Positions 34,042-45,431 of a DNA stretch of 64,000 nt are shown here, piece by piece; position 1 is the first letter of the stretch; each line of letters opens with the position of its first letter. This stretch comes from Porogramme epimiltina. Lineage: Eukaryota; Basidiomycota; Agaricomycetes; Polyporales; Polyporaceae. Location of the stretch: contig FTLJ01000401.1 in the NCBI GenBank assembly GCA_900155495.1, forward strand, positions 29,057 through 93,056. Direction: 5' to 3'. A model generated the notes under the pieces. That model saw nothing but the letters and a program-made list of their open reading frames with translations. It was not told the DNA's origin and ran no database searches. Both the position numbers and the translations under genes were made by a program.

Positions 34042-36689
34042 GCCGTTGAGTAAGGGAGGCGGGGTGGCCGCAAGGCTCAGGGAGAGGCAAGCATGAGCTG
34101 GTGTCTTTTGGCGCCCGTGTGAATTGGCGGTCACGTGGACTGGGACGCGTCGCGTTTCGGCCGCCCGAAAACTCATGACGCGTTTAGTTTTGTAACTCTA
34201 TCTTCCTTCGTGAACACAGACCACACCACCGCCTTGTCCTTCACAATTAAGCTTCCACATGCGCTATGCTACAGCGGCTGACGAGGACGCACACATTCAC
34301 GGAAGAAACTGCGTTCGCGAAGGGGCTGAATTGTTGTACTACTGTCGACCTCTCTCAACTTTGTCTGTGTGCGTCTCATGGAGCATAGAGGAGGGGAGCG
34401 AAGAAGGTGAAGCGCACTCAAACGTTTCCCTGCGTAATCTATCATACTGACCCTATACTCGATGGTCTAGGTGACCCCCCGAATTCACATGCCCTCCTCG
34501 TTTCTTCTCCACCTCGCACGAACCAGCCTGCCCATAGACTAAGACTGCCGACAAACGTTTCATAGCCTCAATACATGCGCAAGTGTGTGGTCTACGGCGC
34601 CGTATCAATGCTTACTCGTGCGTATCGCATTCAATCCAGTCCCCCCAACCCGAGTTGCCGATGCACGCGCTGTCGGCGCGCTGCATGCTGCACAGCGCGG
34701 CGTGGAGGGCGCACGGCGGGGCGCGACTGGCGTGGTTCGCCGTGCGCCCTTCCCTGAAATCACGCCTACCCGCCCCTCCGCTGACGAAGCCCGCAGGAAT
34801 GACCTTGCGCACGCGTCCGGCACCCGCGGTGCGTGTTTTGCACGCTGCGATGGATGGAGTGGAAGCGCCTGCGGCCTCGTTGCCGCGCCATCCCACACGC
34901 ACCCACCGAAGGGTCAATGTGAATGTTCTGCCTCCGTCCGTCTCCGCGCTTCGCCGCATTTCAAGGTTTCGTGTCCAGTCTAGTGACCGTTCGAGCGAAG
35001 GGGCGCTTCCCAAGGGACATCCTCGTGAGGGTGCACAAGACGGATTACGGGACGGACTATTTCCGGATATGAACTGCCCGTGGCACAAGACATCTCTTGG
35101 GCGCACCTATCGAGGTCAGTCGATAGACATATGGATACACGCAGGACGCTTCCGGATGGCTTATCACTCGTGCACGCAGTCCAGCACCCCCGGACCTTGA
35201 GCATAAGTCGTGTGTCGGACATGGAAGATCCACCTCGCTCTTGACCAAGTGTCTTCAAGAATATTCCGTCTGTTCCATCGTACGGACGCGGACCTAGCAC
35301 CGTGTTTCAAAGCCGACCTTGGGTAAGACCCAGAAACACACCCATCAGGTATGCCCGCCGGACATTACCAGTTGCATGCAGTTGGTGCGAAAGTCCGGAG
35401 GACACTCTCCGCGGCCATACTTTGTCGTTGGTAGGGACATCGGCGCAGCTCGAAGATCCTCCTTTGCTGACACAGCATTCATTCAATCTAGGGATGGATA
35501 TCCAGCAATGTACCTATGGGAAATGAGGTTCCTGAACGATATCGCGTAGGGATTACGTTGAATATACGCATGCGGATGGCCACAATCTGCGGTGACGCTT
35601 GTCCGCAGGATTACTAGGCATGGATGCGCTCGGTAAGGCATCGGTCGTTGCCCTCACCCTCATGCTGACCATCTTGACGTCAGCAATGGCGCTCCAAGAC
35701 ACCGCTTGCAAAGCGGTTCGTCCCGTGTCGACTGCGAGTCCAAGCCACCGCCAGTGAAACTCACTGGATTGAACCACGCAAGTCGAGTACCGGATCTTCT
35801 TACATGCACCCCTTTTTCGCCTACCCTACTCTCGCCGAAACATTGAATGGTGTTACATACCTCGCCGGTACCCGAGGCGCTGAGTGGCTCATCGAGCGTC
35901 GGCCAGGGCCCGTTCTCAAATTTCGGAATGGCGGTGCGGAGCCATGAGCTTGTTTGCACCCTGGATCCGCAGAGGTGCGTCGGGCCCCAAATCACGCATG
36001 TCGCTCGTCGTCCGGGAACCGGGAGGGGAGGCGGAGCTGCGCCCAGCGTGCGGCGCTCGTGCGGGCCGACCACGTGCGAGGAACCGGAGATGAGATCTGG
36101 GGACCGGGGGGCTCAACCCGTTCTGATGGGACACCGGGAGACGCCCACGCTCAATTGTGAGTCGGACGCAGGAAGTCCTCCGGTCTCTTGTCCTCTCGCC
36201 ACTGCTAATTCTTACGCATATCCGTAGAAACGCAACAAGACCCGTATAATGCCAGATATAATGGCGTTGTCATTCCAACCTCAGGACATATCGGATGTCG
36301 ATTAGCGAAGGCCATCCACAATAGCATCGAGCGCCACGCTTGTGCCAACCCTCGTTCTCGTAGCGCTTGCGTTGTGCGCGCACAGAACGCCGACAAGGGC
36401 TGGATCACCAGCGGCAACGTCGAGCTTCCGACTCGAGACCGCTTCCGTTTCTCACCTTAATTGGACAGAGTCTCGCCTACTCCCGCGCTCCTCTAGGCGA
36501 TCAGGCTGGGGCGTGGGGGCCATGAGGCAAACCAGCCCTGCGGCACGTTCTGCAGCACACATAAATATAAGGCCCATCCCCGCCGTCCACTTCCCCTCGG
36601 GTCTTCCTCAACGCTCTGCGAGCACTCTTCACGAGCACTTTCGCTCTCCTCCCCCCCTTTACCCCCTCGTCGTCCCCTATTCGGCCACG
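34042..36689. other. long intergenic region, no gene seen
   Basis: This is the 2.6-kb stretch before the kinase gene. Open frames at 34583-35200 and 35847-36227 exist on the plus strand, but they lack domains, a signal or coherent splicing, and overlapping frames are open on the other strand as well. The last 100 bases are pyrimidine-rich, as in strong fungal 5' leaders. Confidence 0.45.
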
Positions 36690-39165
36690 ATGGTCCCCTC
36701 CCCGCAATCCCCGACCTCGCCCACGCCACCCGCGCTCGGCACCTACATCGACGGCGGCGCCCTTCAGCTCGTCGAGATCCTTGGATATGGAGGCTACGGT
36801 ATCGTCTACCGCGCAGTCGACACGCTTTCCTCGACACCGACGTCGTACGCCGTCAAGTGCCTTCCCCACTCTAACAAGCGCAGCGCGGCCCGCCAGCGCC
36901 AACTCCACATCCGTGAGATCACGCTCCACCAACTCGCGTCGGGCCACCCCAACGTCGTCACGCTTCACCGCGTCGTCGAGGACCACCAATACACCTTCAT
37001 CGTCATGGACTACTGCCCTGACGGCGACCTTTTCACTCAAATCCTTCACCGGCGACGCTATTTGGGCAATAATGCTCTCATCAAGGAGGTCTTTCTTCAG
37101 CTGCTGGACGCAGTTGAGTACTGCCACTCCCTGAATATTTATCATCGCGACCTCAAGCCCGAGAACGTCCTCTGCTTCGACGACGGTCTCCGCCTTGCGA
37201 TCACGGACTTCGGGCTCGCCACCACGGAGCGTCTTAGCAACGAGTTCCGCACTGGCAGCGTCTACCATATGAGTCCGGGTACGTCACACACCCTCGGAGA
37301 TACTTCGCGTGTGCTCACGACCTTACTTCACAGAGTGCCAAGGTGGCATCTTCGCGCCCAACCGCAGCTACTCGCCATTATTTAACGACGTCTGGTCACT
37401 GGGTATCATCCTCCTCAACCTCATCACGGGCAGGAATCCATGGAAGTCGGCCTCCGCGGACGACTGCACTTTCCAGGCGTACCTGAAGTCGCCCGCCGAC
37501 TTCCTCCCAACCGTCCTTCCGATCTCCAGGGAGGTCAACCTCCTGCTCACGCGGGCCCTTCAGGTCGATTGGCGGCGGCGCATCACCCTTCGCGAGATGC
37601 GTCATGCGTTCAAGTCCATTCACAACTTCTATTCGCCGGACGTCGTCTTCGAGGACAGCATGGCGCGTTGCCCTTGGGAGGCCGGTCTCAACGTCGACGC
37701 TGATAGCGACTCGTCCGCAGAGGCAGAGCAGGAGCCCCAGGAACTGGAGGCACAGCAGGAGCCTCAGGAGGACTACGCTTCCGCCTCCGCCTGGAGCGAC
37801 AGCTCCGACGCCGAGATGGCCTGCGCCCACAAGCACTCCGTGGCCAAGGACTCATCCTCCTGGACCGCCTCATTTGGCGCCGACCACGGCGATGTCTCCG
37901 CCGCCGCTTCCACTTCCTACTCCCGTTCCATGTCCCCCAGCCCCGATGCCTCACCCCTTTATACTACAACGAAGCTCTTCGAGGCGCTTGAGACCCCCGC
38001 CCACAGCCCCGCCTCCGCGTACTCTGTTCTGTCTTCCGAGCCCTCGATCCCGTCCCCGCCAGTGACTCCACACGCGTGGGAGCAAAGCCACCCTTCCCGT
38101 CCGAAGCTCGTCCTCACCGTCGACACCGACACGTTCAAGCCCGAGTACTACGACAACAGCGTTACTATGCTCTCCGCGACGGCGTCCTCGCTCCACACCG
38201 CCCTGGAGTCTAACTGGGGTGATGGTTACATGTACTCCCCTCTGGTCCCGAGCATGGTGACGACCGCGAAAGCGTCGCCCTACCCAGACGACCTCGAGGA
38301 CGGCATGAGCATCGCCCAGGCAAACGAGGACCACATGGACGAGGACGACGAAGACGAGTATCCCGAGATCGAGACGTACGATTCGCTCCCCTCCGCCCGC
38401 CCCGAGTCCCCCGTGCTGGGGCTCAACCTCGGCGCGAACGAGGCACGACGAGACAACGCGTCAAACTCTGACTCGGGGGAATCGGAGTACAGCTGGGACC
38501 GCATCTGCTCCTGGCTGAACCCCCCGAAGACCGCCGGCTCCCCCAACGCGACCCCGTTCTCTTTTTTTACCGTCCAAGCGACGCCCGCGCCGTCGCGACC
38601 GCCATCGCCGCGCGAGTCCGTGGCATGGCCAGGGTTCTCCTTCGGCCCCTCCGCCGCCGGAACAGCGTCTACTTCGACGCCCCGCTCGCTCCCTGAGAAG
38701 CTCTTCACGACGTCGCGCACGTCCGGGCCCACGCTCCCGCTCCACGCGACTGTCGCCACCGACGCCAGCTCGGGCCGCAAGACACGCGGCGGCGCGTCGA
38801 GCTTCCTTCGCCCGATCCGCCTCGCGTTCCCCCGCCGCTCCGCGTCGCCGGCTTCTCGCCGGTGCTTGTCGCGCAGCCTCGGCGGGCGCGGCAAGACGCG
38901 CCACACGGAGTCTGCGCCTGAGGCGACGAACTGGGTCTTCACCGCGTCGACGAGCGCGTCGCCCGAGCCCCAGCCGTACCTCTGCCTCCCGCCGCCCGTC
39001 ACAGCGCCCGCGCCGACGGTGCAGCCGACGCACGTGCGGATCGAGACGAAGGGGGACGTGCACTCGACGCTGACGGACGACGCGCGCCCGCGGCGCAAGC
39101 GTCTCCGGGTCGCGCGCGACTGGTTCTCCCCCGGCAGGCTGTTCGCGGGGATGATGCCGTCGTGA
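36690..39165 (+). CDS. Ran1/Ksp1-like serine/threonine protein kinase
   Basis: This encodes 806 residues. Exons are 36690-37278 and 37334-39165, with a 55-nt phase-1 intron at the APE-equivalent site (MSP|E). An intact kinase domain covers about residues 25-300. It has a Gly-rich loop (GYGGYGIVYRAV), catalytic Lys56 (YAVKCLP), HRDLKPEN at 152-159, DFG at 173-175, and SPECQGG in place of APE. DVWSLGIILLNLITGRNPW follows. The SPECQGG and NPWKSA sequences fit the fungal Ran1/Pat1-Ksp1-Sks1 group, which controls the switch between growth and sexual development or nutrient responses. The C-terminal 500 residues are low-complexity, Ser/Pro/acidic and probably disordered, with many possible phosphorylation sites. 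The assignment to the group is by motif, so orthology is not certain. Confidence 0.92.
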
Positions 39166-39897
39166 CTAGCACGCCTTGCGGACTGGTTATGGCTCGCGCG
39201 TGCGTGAGCCCGATATCCAACCGTTTGTATCGATAAGTTATTCCGCATTTCCTTGTTTGTATTGTTGCCGCATCATCATCATCCGCATAGCACACGCATC
39301 CCGCATCCTGCATCCTTTACGACCTTCTCCATTCACGACCCCCTGCATTTCCTTATCACCATCTCCGCATACCACGCATTTCACGACCTCTCACGCATCT
39401 GCTGGCCTCTGCCTTGTAACGCCCATATATCCGCGTTTCCCTTTCGGTTTTCGTGTATTACACCGCACCCTCGTATCTTTATCTCGGTAGAGCCGTGTAC
39501 GTTCACATTAGCGATCGGACTGGACCCGCGCAGCATTTGTACAAGTTGTACATGTACACTACTTACCATTGGCATCCCAGCGATCGTCACCGCCCTTATA
39601 TGTGCGCCACTTCTGTTGTACCCCACCGTATGTCTTATGCCCTATGCCCAATCTACTCCCTTCTTGCCGCATCTGACCATCGTGCGTGGCCCTCTGCCGT
39701 GATCACAGCAACATTGAGCGCGTGTGCTGGCTTCGCGCAGCAAGTATATTACGTGCTTCAGAGCTGCTGCACGACGTTGGGATTCATTTCGCTACAGCTA
39801 CGCAGCTGTGAAAGACGGCGAGGCGGCACTGATGTGCCCTGCCGCGTCCACAAAGCTAGAAAGACGTTTCCATTCCGATGTTGGGTACATGCAGCAT
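39166..39897. other. convergent 3' flanks
   Basis: This separates the kinase from the PITH-domain gene and probably carries both 3' UTRs. It is pyrimidine-rich and contains no supported gene. Confidence 0.45.
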
Positions 39898-40824
39898 CTA
39901 CCTGGCCGTCGTCTGCTGCCCACCACTCTTCTCCTGTAGGCGGTCTATAAGCTTCGCGTCTGGTGCGACGGCCGCGGGTATCTCTAGCTTCTGCGTAGCT
40001 TCTTTCCTCTGCTCGCGGCTGTCTCCGCGGAAGCCGATGAAGTATAGCCGGAGCGCCTCCCCGCCAAGCGCCTCGCTCTGTATTTGAGGGCATGAGCACT
40101 ACGCCGCAGAAGAAGACAGAATGATAGAGTCGCCGGGCGCAAGGTGTGATCGAAGAGGGGTAGTGAAGAAGAGAAGAGACGCACAAAGAAGAGCGATAGC
40201 GAGTGTACGTTCGCGAAGGACGCGGTGCGGAGCGGGTACTCGGTGACCCCCACCTCGCCCTCGAGAAGCGAGATATTGAGCTGGGGCGAGACGTCTTCTG
40301 CCTCATCAAAGTCGATGATGTTTGTGCGATTGGCGTAGATGCGGAGCCGCCGGGGCGTGAGTTCTCCGCGGCCTGGGTTGGTTGTGGTGGACTGATCAGC
40401 GCACTAGATGTGTGGGGGCGGCGAACTGGACATGCCTGTTTTCAATAGGAGGGACCGCAGGCGCACATTCTGGGTAAATGGAATGTGTATGATGATCTAC
40501 GGAGGCCCGAGTGAGTACGATGCGAGGGTCCATATTTGCAGGGTCGAGGCCAAATGAAAACGCAACTGATCATGGGCATACCTGATCGTCTACGCCAGAT
40601 TCAGCAAACTTGCTCGTGTCTTCCCGCTCGTCCCAGGGCTTGATGAGGGCCTGGGCGTCCTCTGGAACAGTCAAGTTCAAACCGTGCACACTTGGCTTGT
40701 CATGCTCGTCGTCATTGCGGCACGCACATTTGCATGCTCACTTGGTTTTGTCTATTGTTCCGTAGAGATTCCCAAGATCAATTCCGGACAGCTGCGCCGC
40801 GACGGAGTCCTCGTCATGCGACAT
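39898..40824 (-). CDS. PITH-domain protein (PITHD1-like)
   Basis: The start MSHDEDSVAAQLSGIDLGNLYGTID is followed, through about four introns, by LNLTVPEDAQALIKPWDERED, SKFAESGVDDQ, IPFTQNVRLRSLLLKTG, RLRIYANRTNIIDFDEAEDV, GEVGVTEYPLRTASFANVHS and LRLYFIGFRGDSR. The end QQTTAR is at 39898. This covers the PITH (DUF1000) fold from end to end. The protein is a stand-alone PITH protein like PITHD1, without the thioredoxin domain of TXNL1-type proteins; in those the PITH domain binds the 26S proteasome. It is divergent with the uS5m gene. Confidence 0.92.
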
Positions 40825-41048
40825 GGTGTGGTGGGGTGGTGGTGGTACAATGATGAGTTCCTCTCTCAAGCCCGCACATGGGGTCGGCTCCTCGCTTGCG
40901 CGTCCCGGCACACCCCGGCCCGTCGTATAAGCGCCGGAAGAAAGTGACCGGCGCTTGTGACAGCAAGGCGTTGAATACAGCTCCTCTGCTAGAGACTCTG
41001 CACATAACTTGTCCCCTCGCTGCTCCTCCCGTTCACGCTCTCGACAAG
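40825..41048. promoter_or_regulatory. bidirectional promoter, PITH gene / uS5m gene
   Basis: Only 224 bp separate the two start codons, which point away from each other. The stretch must therefore hold both promoters and leaders. No TATA box is obvious, as usual for housekeeping genes. Confidence 0.6.
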
Positions 41049-42026
41049 ATGAGCTCAAAAGCTGCGAGGGCCCTCCTACATGCCTCCTCAAAGCAGTCAT
41101 GCCGACGACCACTCCCTACGGTGTCGCGCAGCCGTCAGCTCTCCGTCCCTAGCAAACCTCCCCTCGGCGACCTTTCCCTTACGCCTCAGCAGCGACAATT
41201 CGCAGAGGCTATGTCCAATAGCCAGTACTTCCCCGACCTCATGACCCCCGACGTGCTCCTCGACACCCACAAAAGCCGTACATTCGAGCCAAACAAGCAC
41301 ACGCCCCATAGGAACACCGTCATCATCCGCAACAACCCACCCATCTTCCCGCTCGCGCGACAGGTTGAGGAGGGGATCCAAGAGGACACAGTGTTTGTGG
41401 ATGAGGTTGACAACGATGTCGAGAGCTCGACGGACGCGATGAAACCCGTCAAATTCCTCCACCTCCCGGCGGCAGAGCTTCACAAGCTCTACCGCGCGCA
41501 GGTCCTCCGTTTCGTCAAGCAGCAGACCGGCAAGGGCAAGATCGAGCGTTTCGCGGTCCTCATCGTCGTCGGGAACGGCAAGGGCCTCCTTGGCCTGGGC
41601 GAGGGCAAGGGTAACGACTACCCGAGTGCGCTCGGCAAGGCGTTCCCCCAGGCCGTTCGCAACATGGACTACGTCGAGCGTTTCGAGGACCGCACGCTCT
41701 GGACGGAGATGGAGGACAAGTTTGGCTCGACGCGCATCATCCTGCGCCCTCGCCCCGTCGGGTTCGGGCTCGCGTGCAACCCGATCATTCACGAAGTCTT
41801 CAAGGTCGCCGGTATCAAGGACGCGAGCGCGAAGGTGTGGGGGAGCAGGAACCCGTACCAAGTCATGAAGGCGGTCGTGCGCATGCTCCTCCCTGGACAC
41901 ATGCCGACGCTCATGGGCAACGGGGTTGGCGGCGAGGGGCGGACGATGGAGAAGGGCAGGGAGATGCGGTCGGCGATGGAGATTGAGATGGACAGGGGCA
42001 GGCGGATCGTACCGCTTCATACGTGA
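41049..42026 (+). CDS. MRPS5: mitochondrial small-subunit ribosomal protein uS5m
   Basis: A single exon encodes 325 residues of a structural and decoding-site protein of the mitoribosome small subunit. The start MSSKAARALLHASSKQSCRR is a basic, Ser/Ala-rich targeting presequence, and earlier in-frame Mets add non-targeting sequence. The S5 N-terminal domain covers about residues 155-220, with RFAVLIVVGNGKGLLGLGEG as the G-rich signature. The S5 C-terminal domain follows with RIILRPRPVGFGLACNPIIHEVFKVAGI, DASAKVWGSRNPYQVMKA and a short basic end. The long N-terminal extension before the S5 fold is usual for fungal mitochondrial S5. Confidence 0.95.
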   Translation: MSSKAARALLHASSKQSCRRPLPTVSRSRQLSVPSKPPLGDLSLTPQQRQFAEAMSNSQYFPDLMTPDVLLDTHKSRTFEPNKHTPHRNTVIIRNNPPIFPLARQVEEGIQEDTVFVDEVDNDVESSTDAMKPVKFLHLPAAELHKLYRAQVLRFVKQQTGKGKIERFAVLIVVGNGKGLLGLGEGKGNDYPSALGKAFPQAVRNMDYVERFEDRTLWTEMEDKFGSTRIILRPRPVGFGLACNPIIHEVFKVAGIKDASAKVWGSRNPYQVMKAVVRMLLPGHMPTLMGNGVGGEGRTMEKGREMRSAMEIEMDRGRRIVPLHT

Positions 42027-43247
42027 GCCTGTGGTAGAGTGGTCGCGACTACATGTATATCCTGCACTAATTGACTCGCATGCTACAATCCCCATTGCCT
42101 CTCCTCACGGTACGACTTTCGAAAGGTCGACAATGGGCACTACCCAGTTCTCCTTAGGTCGAGGGTTCCGTTTGCTTCTACACGTTCGACCCTCCACCCA
42201 ACAGGAATCGCGGTGTCAAAGTGCTCTGTTAAACAGGTTCTTCTACAACTGAGCCCGTACGCATTATCTTCTATGCCCCATTCAACGCCTACATCTCTTG
42301 CAGAATGCACACTCGCATTCCCCTATGCACGGATTGCAACATTCAGGATACGGGAAAACGATTCATGGAGGTGATCGCTATGTCAGACCGTTCCCCTTGG
42401 GTTTAGCTAGACCCCGTACGTATCACCATCGACCTCCCGTATGGACTGACGCTTCATTTCCAGACGTGTCCGCATCGACTTCTCCGTCGCAGTATCTCCT
42501 TGCCTTGCGTCAACACCACCCTTGCTTAATCTCCCGCTCACCCCCAAGTAGACAGTTACGTCCCTACGTAGCTGGTCTTCGCGTGGCGTCTTGCCCGAAA
42601 GGTGTGCGTGTCCTCCTGTAGCGTATTTCGTGGCCCTTCCTGACAACAACGTCATCCGTAGACCCACGGGTAAACAGGAATCGTCGACGGGAAAAAACAT
42701 CAAACACGTGGATAGGGAGCCGAGACGTCCCTAGTCGATGCTCCCGGAATATTGGTGCCCGACGCATGATATCCCGTCGGAGTCTCGCCGTGGCTGGCTA
42801 GCGGTTCTACGCTCCTCATTCTCGATTCACCGTCGATACTAACCCATACCTGGATCTAACTCGAAGGCGCCTTGCCCTATCGCTGATATAAATACCACTG
42901 ACTCCCCCGTATCTAGTCCATTGAGGTTCTCTAGCTCGCTCGGAGATCAATTTCCGCTGCCTGGCATTGCGGCGTGAAGATTATGTCACCGAAAGCGGGA
43001 GAAACCTCCTGACAAAACGCCCTTAGAACGTGGTGACACAGCCCCGCCTTTCAGTGAGTGGCTACACAGTACGAGGCCCTAGACCAGTCGTTGACGCGTC
43101 CTTGTGCTTGGAATAGCTGCAGCTCACCGGTGGAGCGTATTCACGCATTTCAACCGGAGATAAGGCACGTGAATCGGGTTTGTATTTTTGAATAAATGTA
43201 ATTGGTTCGGATGGCTGTTGTCCGCTCGTGCCCCCTCTCCCCTCGCC
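42027..43247. other. intergenic, no gene seen
   Basis: This lies between uS5m and the APH-like array. Short unsupported frames only. Confidence 0.4.
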
Positions 43248-44117
43248 ATGGGCACTATCCTCAGCCCTGCCACCAATCGCATACGCCGCCTTCTCCTTCC
43301 CAGCCTCATTCCGCGAGCCAAACAACTCAAGGGGACTACGGTCTACCAGCTTAACGCGACCACTGTAGTCAAGGTCACCGATGTTAATATGCACCGCGCA
43401 GAAGTTGACGCTACGAAATATGTGGCCGCAAACACAACGATACCAGTCCCGCGCATATACGACCATTGGGAGCACGGCAGCGATGGCTACATCGTCATGG
43501 AATTCATCGAGGGCGTCACCCTGCGCAAGGCTTGGAAGACGCTCACTGAGGCTCAGCGCGCGCGAATCATGCACACCCTTGTTGGTTACATCCACCAACT
43601 CCGTGCTCTTCCCCAGCCTCCGCCACCGCCCTCGTCGAACCTCCCGCGCACGGGTTGGATAGGTTCCGCGTCTTGTCGTGGGTTCTCCGACATGTTGGCC
43701 TACTCGAACTACACCCCGACTGGGCCGTTGCCCAATCAAACGGCGTGGCACGACTGGCGGCTCTCACTCTACAGGTTCGCCCTATCCAACCCGAGTTCCG
43801 CCGCTCGTCTAGCCCAGGTTCGGAAAGAGTTTCGAGAAGACGACCCTATTGTCTTCACGCACGGCGACCTCAGTATGTTGAACATCATGGTGCGCGTCGA
43901 CGGAGACAGGCCGGAGGATGCGAAGATCACAGCGGTGATAGACTGGGAGCAGGCGGGTTGGCGTCCAATCTATTGGGAAGGCGTGAAATGTCTGTGGATG
44001 GAAAGTAAGCCCGACTGGGTCCAGTTCATACGGGAGGCTCTGAACGCGGGATACGCGTGGGTGGAGGAGTTGGAGGTAGAGCTGGTGGGGCTCGAAGGTG
44101 GCATCCCCCCTGGCTAA
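43248..44117 (+). CDS. APH-fold kinase-like protein, array copy 1
   Basis: A single exon encodes 289 residues. It is an aminoglycoside phosphotransferase-type (protein kinase-like) fold with its catalytic elements intact: lysine in VVKV with the paired RAEVDA glutamate, hinge YIVMEFIEGVTL, Brenner motif HGDLSMLNIMV, and the metal-binding VIDWEQAGWRP. The N-terminus IRRLLLPSLIPRAKQLKG recurs in copies 2 and 3. Family members phosphorylate antibiotics, homoserine, choline or other small molecules; the many fungal paralogues are mostly uncharacterised, so no substrate is given. It is the first of four head-to-tail copies; an upstream in-frame Met at 43188 is less likely. Confidence 0.9.
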   Translation: MGTILSPATNRIRRLLLPSLIPRAKQLKGTTVYQLNATTVVKVTDVNMHRAEVDATKYVAANTTIPVPRIYDHWEHGSDGYIVMEFIEGVTLRKAWKTLTEAQRARIMHTLVGYIHQLRALPQPPPPPSSNLPRTGWIGSASCRGFSDMLAYSNYTPTGPLPNQTAWHDWRLSLYRFALSNPSSAARLAQVRKEFREDDPIVFTHGDLSMLNIMVRVDGDRPEDAKITAVIDWEQAGWRPIYWEGVKCLWMESKPDWVQFIREALNAGYAWVEELEVELVGLEGGIPPG

Positions 44118-44463
44118 GTGCCGTGAACACCTGGGAGTACACACACACTCCGCCCCAAGTGCTTCTCCTTCCTCCGAGCATGACTTTCTCTTCTTCCAAC
44201 TTGAGCAAATGCAGGTTCTTCGGATATTCATGTATTTCCCTATACGCCTATAAGCTCTCCTATGTATTTTTAGGCTCAATGTCTCTGTATGTACATCGTG
44301 TCAGTAGTTGATATGCAATTTTGAAATATGACCCTCATGCGTACATGAGTGGCAAGTAGTCCTGACGGAATCGAAGGGCACGCGGATCCGGTTCGCGTTT
44401 ATATGGACAAATGTCGGCTAGAATTATTCGAACTTACTCGCGTTTCACCCCTTCTTGCAGACC
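44118..44463. other. spacer between APH copies 1 and 2
   Basis: 346 bp with no coding signal. It must carry the end of copy 1 and the promoter of copy 2. Confidence 0.4.
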
Positions 44464-45330
44464 ATGACCACTCTTCTCGATCTCTTGACGAATCGCATAC
44501 GCCGTATATCCCTTCCCTATCTCCGTTCACGCGCCAAGAGACTAAAGGAGAGCGTCTGGCAACTGAACGCTCGAACGATCCTCAAAATCAGCGAGGTCGA
44601 TATCAATCGTGCAGAAGTGGATGCAATGCGTTTCGTCGCCGAGAACACCACTATTCCCATTCCGTGTCTGTACGACCACTGGGAGAAAAGTGGAGAAGGG
44701 TACATCATCATGGAATTTGTGGAGGGCATCACTCTGCGCAGAGCCTGGAAAGCCCTCACCGAGGCCCAACGCGCGCACGTCATGCGTACCATCGCCGGTT
44801 ACGTTTATCAGCTGCGCGCCCTCCCGCAACCGCCTCCCCCTCCAACGTCCGGCCTCCCGCGTACAGGCTGGATAGGCTCCGCGTCGTGCCGTGGGTTCTC
44901 CGACATGCTGGCTTACGCCAACTACACCCCTATAGGACCATTGCCGAACGAGGCGGCGTGGCATGATTGGCGTATACCGCTCTACGACCTCGCGCTCTCG
45001 ATTCCGGTCTACGCGGAACGCCTGGCGCAGATCCGGAAGGAATTTCGGGACGACGACCCCATCGTCTTCACGCACGGCGACCTTAGCATGTTGAACATAC
45101 TTGTGCGCGTCGACGGTGAGGGCCCGGAGGATGTCAAAGTCACGGCGGTGTTGGATTGGGAGCAGGCGGGGTGGCGGCCGATCTACTGGGAAGGCATAAA
45201 GTGGTGGTGGATGGAGGGTAAGCCTGATTGGGTTCAATTTATGCGGGAGAACCTGAACGCTGGATACGAGTGGGCGGAGGCGTTGGAGGCAGAGTTGTTG
45301 AAGCTCGGTGGCGGTCTTCCTCCTGCTTGA
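44464..45330 (+). CDS. APH-fold kinase-like protein, array copy 2
   Basis: A single exon encodes 288 residues, very similar to copy 1 along its length. Motifs are ILKISEVDINRAEVDA (ATP lysine and paired Glu), YIIMEFVEGITLRRAW, GWIGSASCRGFSDMLAY (shared almost exactly with copy 1), HGDLSMLNILV and VLDWEQAGWRPIYWEG. The start is the ATG at 44464, which follows a CTTGCAG run that resembles an intron acceptor, so a 5' non-coding exon is possible. The high similarity to copy 1 suggests a recent duplication. Substrate unknown. Confidence 0.9.
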   Translation: MTTLLDLLTNRIRRISLPYLRSRAKRLKESVWQLNARTILKISEVDINRAEVDAMRFVAENTTIPIPCLYDHWEKSGEGYIIMEFVEGITLRRAWKALTEAQRAHVMRTIAGYVYQLRALPQPPPPPTSGLPRTGWIGSASCRGFSDMLAYANYTPIGPLPNEAAWHDWRIPLYDLALSIPVYAERLAQIRKEFRDDDPIVFTHGDLSMLNILVRVDGEGPEDVKVTAVLDWEQAGWRPIYWEGIKWWWMEGKPDWVQFMRENLNAGYEWAEALEAELLKLGGGLPPA

Positions 45331-45431
45331 TTCTAGAGGCACGTGACATAATGACGGTTGTAGTGTCACTTGTTTGTTTCTTGACTTCCCTGTTTCCTCT
45401 CTGTATTGCCTCCAGAAGTGCCTCCTTCACA

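Noticed and set aside
34583..36227. Plus-strand frames of 205 and 126 codons as genes
   Set aside because: No domain, signal peptide or splice pattern, and overlapping frames are open on both strands. They are probably the distal promoter of the kinase gene.
36501..39248. Long minus-strand frames (36501-37268 and 38280-39248)
   Set aside because: They mirror the kinase gene on the opposite strand. The sense strand has a complete kinase domain and consistent splicing.
41097..42095. 332-codon minus-strand frame
   Set aside because: It is antisense to the uS5m gene; codon bias of the sense gene keeps it open.
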